A stretch of 64,000 bases of DNA from Wolbachia endosymbiont (group B) of Parapoynx stratiotata. GTDB lineage: Bacteria; Pseudomonadota; Alphaproteobacteria; Rickettsiales; Anaplasmataceae. Positions 37,527 through 45,442 of the stretch are shown piece by piece (position 1 is the first letter of the stretch; the number at the start of each line of letters is the position of its first letter). The stretch is taken from positions 1,364,001 through 1,428,000 of the forward strand of contig NZ_OX366335.1 of NCBI RefSeq assembly GCF_947250635.1. Direction: 5' to 3'. Below the pieces are notes generated by a model that ran no database searches, was not told where the DNA came from, and saw only the letters and a list, made by a program, of their open reading frames with translations. The position numbers and the translations under genes were made by a program.

Positions 37527-38486
37527 CTAAGCAGCTTTAGGGCTATATTCCTCAGTAAAAACCCTGCCATCTCTGATTAAAGAGTTAGCAAGGATAAGTA
37601 ATTTTCTCATGGCAGCAGTAGAAGCAACTTTATATGGTTTTTTGTATTGATCGTATAGCCTATCAAAGAAGATTCTTATATAAGAATTGTACTTTTGTGC
37701 ACTAAGAACACACATATGTAAAACTGTTCTAATCTGTGATCTACCACCTTGAATACATCTTTTTCCTTTACTAAAACCACTATCTCGATTAAAAGGTGCA
37801 ACTCCAGAAAGGCTAGATATTTCTTTATGTCGGAGAGTTCCTAATTCTGGTAGATAACAGATCATAGTAATAGCTAAGATTCTACCTGCTCCTGGCATAC
37901 TAGTTATTGATATGTATTTTTCTTTAAGCTCTTGACTTTGCTCAATCAATGTTATCATCTCGTCTTCTAAAACTTGAATTTGACTTTGCAAAATGGCAAG
38001 TAGTTCTTCCATTTGTTTGATTATGGATATATCAGTTACTTGATGAGCTTGAGTTTTTTGTATTTTTGCCATTTCCACTAATTGATTTCTGCGAGATAAC
38101 TTTTGCTTCAAACTGTCAATATTACTAACCTTTAAAGGAGTAACACGCATATCTGTATTATTGATATAACGTGAGATGATGCTGCAGTCTATTTTATCAG
38201 TTTTAGTAGCGATACCAAGGCTTTTTGCATAATCTCTAACCCATCTAGGTTGAATAACATATACTTCGAAACCATGGCTTAGTAAAGTATAAGCACATAA
38301 TTTTTCGTACCCACCAGTTGCTTCAAGTCCAACTTTGGTTACATTATGCAAACGTAAAAAGTCGAGTATTTGATCAATAGCTTGAACGTCATTTTCAAAT
38401 ACTTTATAATGTCCAAGTGGATGAATGTGGATATCTAGCTTATTTTTGCTAACATCAATGCCAGCAATGATATTTGATGAATTCAT
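37527..38486 (-). CDS. IS110-family transposase (inner copy), intact
   Basis: 319 residues from ATG 38486, chosen because GGAGG lies four bases upstream; a longer frame starting at 38525 lacks this. The DEDD residues are seen in 'IIAGIDVSKNKLD', 'LEATGGYEKLC' and 'TKTDKIDCSIIS'. The C-terminal Tnp20 region has 'SMPGAGRILAITMI', 'LSGVAPFNRDSGFSKGK' and 'IQGGRSQIRTVL', including the catalytic Ser. It recombines DNA without classic terminal inverted repeats. The gene appears fully functional. Confidence 0.92.
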   Translation of the reverse strand: MNSSNIIAGIDVSKNKLDIHIHPLGHYKVFENDVQAIDQILDFLRLHNVTKVGLEATGGYEKLCAYTLLSHGFEVYVIQPRWVRDYAKSLGIATKTDKIDCSIISRYINNTDMRVTPLKVSNIDSLKQKLSRRNQLVEMAKIQKTQAHQVTDISIIKQMEELLAILQSQIQVLEDEMITLIEQSQELKEKYISITSMPGAGRILAITMICYLPELGTLRHKEISSLSGVAPFNRDSGFSKGKRCIQGGRSQIRTVLHMCVLSAQKYNSYIRIFFDRLYDQYKKPYKVASTAAMRKLLILANSLIRDGRVFTEEYSPKAA

Positions 38487-38702
38487 AATTCCTCCGTAAG
38501 AATAATATAATACTGCATTTTCCACCCTTATATACGAGCCTAAAAACTCAATCAGTTGTTCGGAACTATTCAGTATATAAACAGAGAAGAGAACCTTGCT
38601 CCAATACGGTCCCTTATGACCAAGATCTATGACGGTTCCTCTTCTCTATACATCTTTATATTACTACTTCTTAATACTTATAAAGACTTGTTTTTAACAT
38701 AT
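38487..38702 (-). ncRNA. Candidate bridge RNA region of the inner IS110
   Basis: IS110-group elements encode a guide-like bridge RNA in the non-coding end upstream of the transposase. This is the right position and size (216 bp). It contains a long hairpin, agagaagagaacc (38583-38595) with ggttcctcttctct (38634-38647), one bulge, enclosing a 38-base loop with an inner 'ggtc..gacc' pairing. This is inference from position and structure only. Confidence 0.4.
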
Positions 38703-38825
38703 AAGATCTTTGGTGAAATTATCCAAGTCTTTTAAGCGAAACGTTTGAATATGCTCAGGTTTCCCTTCTTGTAAGTAACAAACAGTAAAACTATTGGTAT
38801 GTAAATCGACTCCAATGTGACGCAT
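38703..38825 (-). pseudogene. IS110-family transposase (outer copy), N-terminal part
   Basis: 41 codons, 'MRHIGVDLHTNSFTVCYLQE' onward, containing the first catalytic Asp of the DEDD set (D7). Start at 38825 with CCTCC on the plus strand (GGAGG on the minus) seven bases away. The frame is cut by the inner IS110 at codon 41 and resumes at 37340. Confidence 0.85.
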
Positions 38826-38837
38826 ATTTTTTCCTCC

Positions 38838-39110
38838 AATTGCATATTTCAATATATCAGAGTAGAATATTGCCGGTTGTTCCAAACTCCTATACGAGGT
38901 CATCACATTTTGTGAGCCTCACGATGATTTTCGGTGGCAGGGGCAGTTAATCTCCCCCACGAAGTCTTCTTTCTACTCCCTGGGCAGAAAGTGCTTCAGA
39001 AAAACATCCAACCTGCCACCTATCCACTCTGAGAAGTCATTATCTTCTCTTGCTTCCAACCAAGCAATACTTATTCATACCATCTCCCCCATAGAAGATC
39101 AAAAAATATC
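38838..39110 (-). ncRNA. Candidate bridge RNA region of the outer IS110
   Basis: Non-coding DNA upstream of the outer transposase, rich in G/C compared with its surroundings. ggtggcagg (38933-38941) and cctgccacc (39012-39020) pair perfectly across 70 bases, closing a large structured loop. Position and folding fit a bridge RNA; the boundaries are not defined. Confidence 0.35.
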
Positions 39111-39173
39111 CTTAGGTTATCCAAGAAGTCTATTGTTGGTAAACATAAAAGGCTATTTGCCTTTTTATCTAGT

Positions 39174-39740
39174 TTATGCAGGAGGTCTATATTTATTGTT
39201 GAGTGTGATTTTAGGCATTTCTGCTAAAACGCAACTTTTAAATCGCCAAAATTTCTCCTTGCCTTTACTAATTCCGATTCTTGGAGTGCACACATAATCT
39301 GGTTTGAGGTGATATTCATAGAGACAAAATTCATGACTTATAGTAAGGTCTTGTTTATTATGTTCTTTTGTAATGTTTAATTTTTTGCACAGTATGCCTG
39401 GCCCGCCTAAATTTGCTTCAAGCGGTTCAATGAGCTTTAATCCTCGTATTAACACTGCTGCTGGGAATCCTTCTGCTTCTGTTACAATATTTAGACAATA
39501 GTACATTCCATATATAAAATATACGTACGAAAACCCTGGCGTACCAAACATTACTGAGGTTCGATTAGTATAGCCTCTTGCTGCATGACAAGCTGGGTCA
39601 TCCATTCCTATATACGCTTCAACTTCAGTTATTATTCCACTAAAATTAGAAAATTTCAGCATCTTCCCTAGCAGCTCCCCAGCTACGGTTAAAGTTGGCC
39701 GTTCATAGAAATTTCTTGGTAATATTGTGTTATTCATCAT
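39174..39740 (-). CDS. mpg: DNA-3-methyladenine glycosylase (AAG/MPG family)
   Basis: 188 residues. 'LPRNFYERPTLTVAGELLGKML', 'GIITEVEAYIGMDDPACHAARGYTNR' (key E-A-Y, D-D-P-A-C-H-A), 'MFGTPGFSYVYFIYGMYYCLN' and 'GGPGILCKKLNI' features identify the AAG family. It removes alkylated purines. The two conserved blocks hold the catalytic Glu and the base-flipping Tyr. It borders the insertion-sequence nest but is intact. Confidence 0.93.
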   Translation of the reverse strand: MMNNTILPRNFYERPTLTVAGELLGKMLKFSNFSGIITEVEAYIGMDDPACHAARGYTNRTSVMFGTPGFSYVYFIYGMYYCLNIVTEAEGFPAAVLIRGLKLIEPLEANLGGPGILCKKLNITKEHNKQDLTISHEFCLYEYHLKPDYVCTPRIGISKGKEKFWRFKSCVLAEMPKITLNNKYRPPA

Positions 39741-39743
39741 AGA

Positions 39744-39779
39744 AGTACAAGTTACTTACATTTGTAAGCAACTTGTACT
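39744..39779 (-). terminator. Hairpin between the 39806 gene and mpg
   Basis: A 16-bp stem (39744-39759 with 39764-39779) and a 4-base loop. Its one mismatch becomes a G-U pair on the minus-strand transcript, which suits termination after the 39806-40783 gene. No long T run follows, so it may instead be an attenuating or protecting hairpin. Confidence 0.5.
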
Positions 39780-39805
39780 ATTTTTGCTTTTTCTTATTTA
39801 TTTAG

Positions 39806-40783
39806 TTAAGAGCATCTCTGAGAAGTAGAAGTTGGTGTTGTTGTCACATTTGTTACATCTGTTGAAGGCTGCTGTAAAACCTTGACTGATTCAGAGCTCT
39901 TTTGTTGCAATTGCGGTACTAACGCTTCATATAAAGATTTTGGCTCACGTCTCTTACCTATTTTGACTTCTTTATTTGCACGCAACTGCTCTGCAGTAAC
40001 ACCGTTCCCTTCAAGGAGAGTTACACCGTTCTTACCGTCAATGTTAACTTTAATTTTGCATTCTTTTCCATCAACATACCACTTTAAAGTCATTTCATAT
40101 AACCCACTAATTATTTCATAAACTCTTTCCTCATTATCACTATCATTATTAATATAGCAACATGCCCCTCTCTTTTTTTCTTGATTAGGATGACAAAATG
40201 TAATTGTTCTTACACCATACTCTTTACATATACTACCGCCTAGAAGTTTAGCTATATCTGCTCCTTCTTTATTGGCATGTAGCACAACTCTTACGGTAGG
40301 ATAAACAATATTACCTTCCCTTTTGCCTTCTTTTATCATTATGGACTCTATGGTATATACCTTCGATATCTCTGCCTTAATTTGGTCAGCAATCTTGCCT
40401 ACAATCTCTTTACCATGATAGTGAGATTCTCCTTTCTTCCGAGAAAAAGGTTCTTTGTTCGTAATATTAGTGTCAGAATCATTCTGTAACTCAAAGAATT
40501 TATCCCATTCTTCATCACTGTCTAATTTGATATATCCACGCTTGTCCTTGCCTGATACTGCATTCTGAATACTAGACGATCCTTCTGTTACAGTTGTACC
40601 AGAGCTATTGCCTTTACCTTTTAGAAGAACAAGATGCTCTTCTGACCTTTCTTCCTTACTCAACTTTGAAGCTGCATCACCAAAAGAAGGTTTCTCTACT
40701 ATATGCGTGTAAGAACTTTTAACTCGACTCTCATTATCAGGTACTGTAGTAGCCCACAAAAGCTTTTTAATATAATCTAACAT
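39806..40783 (-). CDS. Hypothetical protein, paralogue of the 55772 gene
   Basis: 325 residues, hydrophilic, no signal peptide. The region about 215-285 ('LKWYVDGKECKIKVNIDGKNG', 'GVTAEQLRANKEVKIGKR') aligns with the 225-residue protein at 55772-56449 ('FNWKVGDRDCSIALNISGNGN', 'NISPEDFEENKAVKIKIG'). The tails of both are Ser/Thr-rich and contain 'PST.VT'. The N-terminal 130 residues are low-complexity and charged. I recognise no enzyme motif. A strong hairpin follows the stop codon, as with the paralogue. Confidence 0.6.
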   Translation of the reverse strand: MLDYIKKLLWATTVPDNESRVKSSYTHIVEKPSFGDAASKLSKEERSEEHLVLLKGKGNSSGTTVTEGSSSIQNAVSGKDKRGYIKLDSDEEWDKFFELQNDSDTNITNKEPFSRKKGESHYHGKEIVGKIADQIKAEISKVYTIESIMIKEGKREGNIVYPTVRVVLHANKEGADIAKLLGGSICKEYGVRTITFCHPNQEKKRGACCYINNDSDNEERVYEIISGLYEMTLKWYVDGKECKIKVNIDGKNGVTLLEGNGVTAEQLRANKEVKIGKRREPKSLYEALVPQLQQKSSESVKVLQQPSTDVTNVTTTPTSTSQRCS

Positions 40784-40928
40784 ATGCCACCTCTTACCAT
40801 TAACTAAATATCAGTATGCAAACTTTGCTATAACTAATCAATAACTAAATTTACTCCAAATAAAATAAGCTGATAAAAAGGTATAAATTGAGATTAGGTA
40901 AAGCTTTTGGTATAATATCTAGTTAATT

Positions 40929-41921
40929 TTGAATAGGCAGGTGATCTCATCTACAAAGACGTTTTTTATCTCATTTATTTTTGGGTTTATTCTCTTTCCC
41001 TATTTTATAAAACTTCTAAAAAAGATAAGTAAAGATGGACAACCAATCAGATCATATGGACCAGAAAGTCATTTAATAACAAAAAAGAATATACCACCTA
41101 TGGGTGGAATAATAATACTAACTTCTGCTTTATTACCAATCCTGCTTTGGACTCAATTAACACCAGAAATTTCATTGCTGGTATTTATAACTCTATTTTT
41201 TGCTCTACTTGGATTTATTGATGACTATTTAAAATTGAAGACAAATCACCACCGAGGTTTAAGTGCAAAAACCAAAATACTTATTCAGTTTGTCGTTACT
41301 CTGGTCTGTATGTTTATACTTAAGCTACAATCTGCTGAAGGTTTTACAAAAATTTCTCTATTTAGAGAAGTAGCAATCGACCTTGGCTATCTATATCTTC
41401 CGTTTGCTGCATTTGTTATTGTTGGCTCTTCTAATGCTGTGAATCTTACAGATGGCCTAGATGGCCTTGCTGCAACTCAAGCCATTACTTCCTTTGCTTT
41501 TTTGGGGCTAATTGCATACATCACTCAGACAGATGTAAACATTACTTTATTCTGCATTGCATTTATAGGAGCTATTTTAAGTTTCTTGTGGTTTAACACA
41601 CATCCAGCAAAAATATTTATGGGTGATGTTGGAAGCCTATCAATCGGTGCAGCTTTAGGACTCACTAGTGTTCTAATTAAAAAAGAAATGCTTTTTGCCG
41701 TTATTGGAATAATCTTTGTAATAGAGACTTTATCTGTGATTATTCAGGTATCATATTTTAAATATACAAAATTTAGATATGGAGCAGGAAGAAGAATTTT
41801 CCTTATGACACCAATACATCATCACTTTGAAAAGAAAGGGTGGTCAGAAAATACAATAGTTATAAAATTTTGGATAATTTCTATTGCTTGTTCGATTTTT
41901 GCTTTAACTTTCTTATTATAG
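40929..41921 (+). CDS. mraY: Phospho-N-acetylmuramoyl-pentapeptide transferase MraY
   Basis: 330 residues from a TTG start, with ten hydrophobic segments. 'MGGIIILTSALLP', 'GFIDDYLKLK', 'SNAVNLTDGLDGLAATQ' and 'TPIHHHFEKKGWSE' hold the catalytic Asp and His residues of the family. It makes lipid I from UDP-MurNAc-pentapeptide and undecaprenyl phosphate. rnhB follows after 5 bp. Confidence 0.96.
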   Translation: MNRQVISSTKTFFISFIFGFILFPYFIKLLKKISKDGQPIRSYGPESHLITKKNIPPMGGIIILTSALLPILLWTQLTPEISLLVFITLFFALLGFIDDYLKLKTNHHRGLSAKTKILIQFVVTLVCMFILKLQSAEGFTKISLFREVAIDLGYLYLPFAAFVIVGSSNAVNLTDGLDGLAATQAITSFAFLGLIAYITQTDVNITLFCIAFIGAILSFLWFNTHPAKIFMGDVGSLSIGAALGLTSVLIKKEMLFAVIGIIFVIETLSVIIQVSYFKYTKFRYGAGRRIFLMTPIHHHFEKKGWSENTIVIKFWIISIACSIFALTFLL

Positions 41922-41926
41922 GAACT

Positions 41927-42520
41927 ATGAAATATCCAGATTTCACATTAGAAGATACATTATCAGGAATTATAGCAGGAGTAGATGAAGTTGGAAGAGG
42001 TCCGCTTGCCGGTCCAGTGATATCTGCAGCTGTAATATTTACTGATAGAGATACGGTTATTGATGGAATAAACGACTCAAAAAAGCTAACCCCTAAGTGT
42101 AGGCAAGTTCTATACGAAAAAATAACGTCTGTTGCAAAATTTGGTATAGGAATGGCAAGCGTAGAAGAAATAAACTCATACAATATTTTGCAAGCAACAA
42201 AGCTTTCAATGAAACGTGCGTTGGCAAACTTGAATCTAGAACTAGATTATGTGCTAGTTGATGGTAATCAACCACCTGAAGTAAAATGGCAAGTAAAATC
42301 TATAGTGAATGGTGATAGCTTAAGTATATCAATCGCAGCTGCTTCAATCGTTGCAAAAGTTACAAGAGATCGGCTTATGGAAGAATTGCATAATAAACAT
42401 CCTCAATATAATTGGTATAAAAATAAGGGATATGGAACAAAAGAACACCTCAGCGCTATTGGCCTTCATGGAATTACGAAGCACCATAGAAAGAATTTTG
42501 CACCTATAAGAATACTATAG
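41927..42520 (+). CDS. rnhB: Ribonuclease HII
   Basis: 197 residues from ATG 41927, which follows mraY; an earlier in-frame ATG lies inside mraY and its extension lacks homology. 'IAGVDEVGRGPLAGP' (D-E), 'VDGNQPP' (D) and 'SIAAASIVAKVTRD' (D) are the RNase HII catalytic segments. It removes ribonucleotides from DNA. Convergent with virB9, 7 bp apart. Confidence 0.95.
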   Translation: MKYPDFTLEDTLSGIIAGVDEVGRGPLAGPVISAAVIFTDRDTVIDGINDSKKLTPKCRQVLYEKITSVAKFGIGMASVEEINSYNILQATKLSMKRALANLNLELDYVLVDGNQPPEVKWQVKSIVNGDSLSISIAAASIVAKVTRDRLMEELHNKHPQYNWYKNKGYGTKEHLSAIGLHGITKHHRKNFAPIRIL

Positions 42521-42527
42521 CCTTTAA

Positions 42528-43313
42528 TCACTTACCTTTTTTGAAAGGTATGTTTTCATTAAACAGGCAGACTGTGCTTGATCCGTTTCTTAAGGTAAAT
42601 ACCGAGCTTACTCTTTCAATTATCAGGTAGTCATCAACTGTACGAAAATTTATCAAGGATTCATATCCTGCAGAATCAACCATAAAAACTGCCGGGAAAT
42701 CAGAGTTTATTTTATTAAATTGTAGATATGTAAATTTTCCGTCATCAAAAACCTTAATTGGTATTATTGATTGACTGCCTTTAACGTGCGAGATGGAATA
42801 GTTAAAATTCAAGCCTTTCTTTATAACCTCAATATCACTTATATCAGGGATAGTGGTATGACTAGCTTGCTCTAGAATATCACCGTTACTCGTTGAATAA
42901 ATTTCATCACTGTTGAACAGTGGATAAAGAAACCTTACTTCATATGCTAACCTTGGATCATCTAGCCCGTTTGCTTCTTCAGCATGAAATTCGAAATAAT
43001 AAACTCTTTTATTGGTAATTATAGTTGCATTAGTATCGGCAATATCATCTATAGGCTTAATAAATAATCTATTACCTTGAGGAAGGAGTTGCCAACCGGT
43101 TGCATCACCCATTGAAAGACTCTCTATTACCTCCCCTGGCTCAAACAATATGCTGGATTGATAACCATAAAAGCCCGTGTACTTATGTATAGCCTGTGGA
43201 TTATAATTCATTACCTTTATGTGGTTATCACCAGCTATTGGTCTTGGTTCCTGTTTTGCAAGTGCATAACCACCACAAAAAAATAATAGTGCAACAAAGA
43301 GTACCCTAATCAT
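42528..43313 (-). CDS. virB9: Type IV secretion protein VirB9 (isolated copy)
   Basis: 261 residues. 'MIRVLFVALLFFCGGYALA' is a signal peptide. The N-terminal 'ATGWQLLPQGNRLFIKPID', 'TNATIITNKRVYYFEFHA' and 'YEVRFLYP' are the VirB9/CagX signature, and the C-terminal part has the 'FDDGKFTYLQF' and 'VDDYLIIERVSSVFTLRNG' strands. VirB9 forms the outer-membrane ring of the secretion channel with VirB7 and VirB10. No other virB gene is near, so it is a dispersed paralogue, as known in Anaplasmataceae. Confidence 0.93.
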   Translation of the reverse strand: MIRVLFVALLFFCGGYALAKQEPRPIAGDNHIKVMNYNPQAIHKYTGFYGYQSSILFEPGEVIESLSMGDATGWQLLPQGNRLFIKPIDDIADTNATIITNKRVYYFEFHAEEANGLDDPRLAYEVRFLYPLFNSDEIYSTSNGDILEQASHTTIPDISDIEVIKKGLNFNYSISHVKGSQSIIPIKVFDDGKFTYLQFNKINSDFPAVFMVDSAGYESLINFRTVDDYLIIERVSSVFTLRNGSSTVCLFNENIPFKKGK

Positions 43314-43641
43314 AGTATCAAAATAAACTGATCTTCATTTTATCATTGATAGACATGCACTGCAACTGTTAAGCTATCCCAGTAGTAAGCGACAGAAAAT
43401 GCAAGCTCCATAATAATTCATTACTGCAGGAAAAAGGGGAGTGTTAAATAAACTGTGTCAAACCTCCATTTTTTGTTTCTATTTTATTTTTACTTCTCGG
43501 TTTGACACAGTTTATTTAACACTCCCTGCAAAGAAATTAACTACAGATTTTATGTCTAGGTTACTCCACAAAATTTTTCCTTTCCTTATCCAAGATTCAA
43601 ATTTATAGTATCGATTCCTTTTTATGAAATATGAAGCCATC
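43314..43641. other. Gene-free region holding a 90-bp palindromic element
   Basis: Apart from the inverted repeat at 43437-43526, I see no gene, tRNA or obvious regulatory signal. The region separates the virB9 start from the end of chpT. Confidence 0.6.
43437..43526. mobile_element. MITE-like element with 28-bp perfect inverted ends
   Basis: The arm 43437-43464 ('gggagtgttaaataaactg' onward) is the exact reverse complement of 43499-43526, with a 34-base T-rich middle. The ends resemble the terminal repeats of IS256-type elements, and the whole has the size of a miniature non-autonomous copy. No clear target duplication is visible. Confidence 0.65.
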
Positions 43642-44267
43642 TCAAGTTATAGTTAAGCCTATATTCAGTGAATTACTTTCACAAGTGCAATTGATTTTAG
43701 TGTTATACTGTTCTAACAGTAAAGAAGTCATATAGATAATAATGTCTTTTGTATCCAAACGAATATCATTTTTTTTTGTTAATTTGCTCACTAATAATGT
43801 ACTTATTGATTTATGTTCATTTACTACTTTTATAGTGAGTAGTGTTTTATCTTCTGTTTTAGTCAGTAAAATAGACACTAATTCAATTTGTGCCACTGCA
43901 CTGATTATAGTTATCACCATATTGGAAATTATCTTATTTATTTTTTCAATTAAGTTTTCTGTAGGACATTCACTTACTCTCCACTGAAGCTTTACTTTTT
44001 TTTTAATAAATAATTTTCTATATTGGATTTAGTCTTAACAAAGCTGCAATTATCTGATGAATGAGAATACGCTTGCTTCATAACTTTATATTTATATATT
44101 AAATCATCGGAGCTTTCTTTAAGCAATGACAATGCTTCGTTTTGCATATTAGGGTTGTTTTCTTCAAGCTCTTCCAATCCACCCACTATTCCTTGCATAG
44201 AACTAGCAAAATCATGAAGAATTCGTCCTGATAGGCATTCTGTTATTAACATTATGTTTTTATTCAT
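43642..44267 (-). pseudogene. chpT: Histidine phosphotransferase ChpT-like, split at an A9 tract
   Basis: The first frame (44267 to 43992, 91 residues) holds the dimerisation and phosphoacceptor helices, 'CLSGRILHDFASSMQGIVGGLEELEE', with His18 as the likely phosphorylated residue. It stops right after 'ENYLLKKK', coded by a run of nine A. Adding one A lets the frame continue through 24 residues into the second frame (from 43920 to 43642), a degenerate ATPase-like domain. The reconstructed protein is about 207 residues, normal for ChpT, the link between CckA and CtrA. Whether slippage restores function is open. Confidence 0.7.
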
Positions 44268-44404
44268 TGGATAAAAGTATAAATGATTTAATTTAACCCT
44301 ATATTGGTAGGCATGTAGTAGTCAATTTAAGAGAAAGTTTCGTTGCGCTTTTTGTGTCAAAGCATTAATGTAGTATTAATAATTATAAGATTTATGAAGG
44401 CGTT

Positions 44405-45442
44405 ATGAATACTTATGCTAAATCTGGAATAGACCTTAAACTATATAATGAACTAATAAAAAAAGTTAAACCTATTATTGAAAAGACTAAAGGAGAAGAA
44501 GTAATTAGTGAAGTAGGATCATTTTCCGCATTGTTTGACTTTTCTTCGCTGAGTAAGAAATACGACCATCCAGTACTTGTTTCCTCAACTGATGGAGTGG
44601 GCACAAAACTATTAATAGCTCAAGAGGTGAATAAGCATGATACTATAGGTATAGACTTAGTTGCAATGTGTGTAAATGATTTACTTGCACAAGGAGCAAC
44701 ACCTTTATTTTTCCTTGATTACTTTGCAACAGGCGTTTTAAACAAAAACGTTTTATTGTCTGTAATCCAGGGCATTGCAGAAGGGTGCAAGGAATCTAAA
44801 ATAGCATTAGTTGGTGGAGAAACTGCAGAAATGCCTGGAATGTATGGTAACAATCACTATGACCTTGCAGGGTTTGTGGTTGGTGTTGTTGATCGAAAGC
44901 AAATTCTTCCAAATTGTAGTATAATGAAAGCAGGTGACTGTGTAGTTGGTTTAGAATCAAATGGAATTCACTCAAATGGATTTTCTTTGGTGCGCCATAT
45001 TTTTAAAAGCTTAGGTATAAATTATAATGATATATCTCCATGGAATAATAAATCTTGGGGTGAAATATTACTTAAGCCAACAAAGATATATGTTGATTCT
45101 TTGTTGCCTATTATGCCAAAGGTAAAAGGCATTGCGCATATAACAGGTGGCGGGTTAATAGACAATATCCCAAGAATTCTCTCAGGAAATTTATTTGTAG
45201 ACATAAATATTAATTCTTGGAAATGGCCAGATATATTTTTATGGCTGAAAGAAGAAGGCAAAATAGAAAAGAGAGAAATGTTAAAAACATTTAATTGCGG
45301 CATAGGTATAGTACTGATTGTAGATCCCGATAATATGAAGGATGTGGAAAGCCATTTCCAAAAGCGTGGAGAAAAAATTGAGATTATTGGAAAACTTGAT
45401 GAGGCATGTCACCCTCCACTTGATAGAGTAGTATTTAGTTAG
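44405..45442 (+). CDS. purM: Phosphoribosylformylglycinamidine cyclo-ligase
   Basis: 345 residues: 'YAKSGIDLKLYNELI', 'VSSTDGVGTKLLIA', 'DLVAMCVNDLLAQGATPLFFLDYFA' features, 'VGGETAEMPGMY' and 'HITGGGLIDNIPRIL' identify PurM. It forms the imidazole ring in purine synthesis. Its 3' end overlaps convergent purC by 4 bp. Confidence 0.97.
   Translation: MNTYAKSGIDLKLYNELIKKVKPIIEKTKGEEVISEVGSFSALFDFSSLSKKYDHPVLVSSTDGVGTKLLIAQEVNKHDTIGIDLVAMCVNDLLAQGATPLFFLDYFATGVLNKNVLLSVIQGIAEGCKESKIALVGGETAEMPGMYGNNHYDLAGFVVGVVDRKQILPNCSIMKAGDCVVGLESNGIHSNGFSLVRHIFKSLGINYNDISPWNNKSWGEILLKPTKIYVDSLLPIMPKVKGIAHITGGGLIDNIPRILSGNLFVDININSWKWPDIFLWLKEEGKIEKREMLKTFNCGIGIVLIVDPDNMKDVESHFQKRGEKIEIIGKLDEACHPPLDRVVFS

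Larger units (their letters stand above)
37344..38702 (-). mobile_element. IS110-family insertion sequence (inner copy), about 1359 bp
   Basis: Both boundaries can be read from the interrupted outer transposase gene. The trinucleotide AAG (37341-37343 and 38703-38705) is present once in the reconstructed gene and on both sides of the insert. The element holds one transposase gene, 216 bp of non-coding DNA upstream of it and about 180 bp downstream. Confidence 0.85.
36024..39136. mobile_element. IS5-like remnant whose ends bracket two IS110 elements
   Basis: The 26 bases at 36024-36049 are repeated inverted at 39111-39136 with one difference, as expected of terminal inverted repeats. Just inside the left end lies a broken IS5-type transposase. 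Everything between it and the right end is IS110 sequence plus non-coding DNA. I infer that an IS5-family copy was interrupted by an IS110 element and then lost its own middle and C-terminal coding part. Confidence 0.55.

Noticed and set aside
41840..41926. Longer start for rnhB
   Set aside because: The extra codons lie inside mraY in another frame and have no RNase HII similarity; ATG 41927 gives the normal N-terminus.
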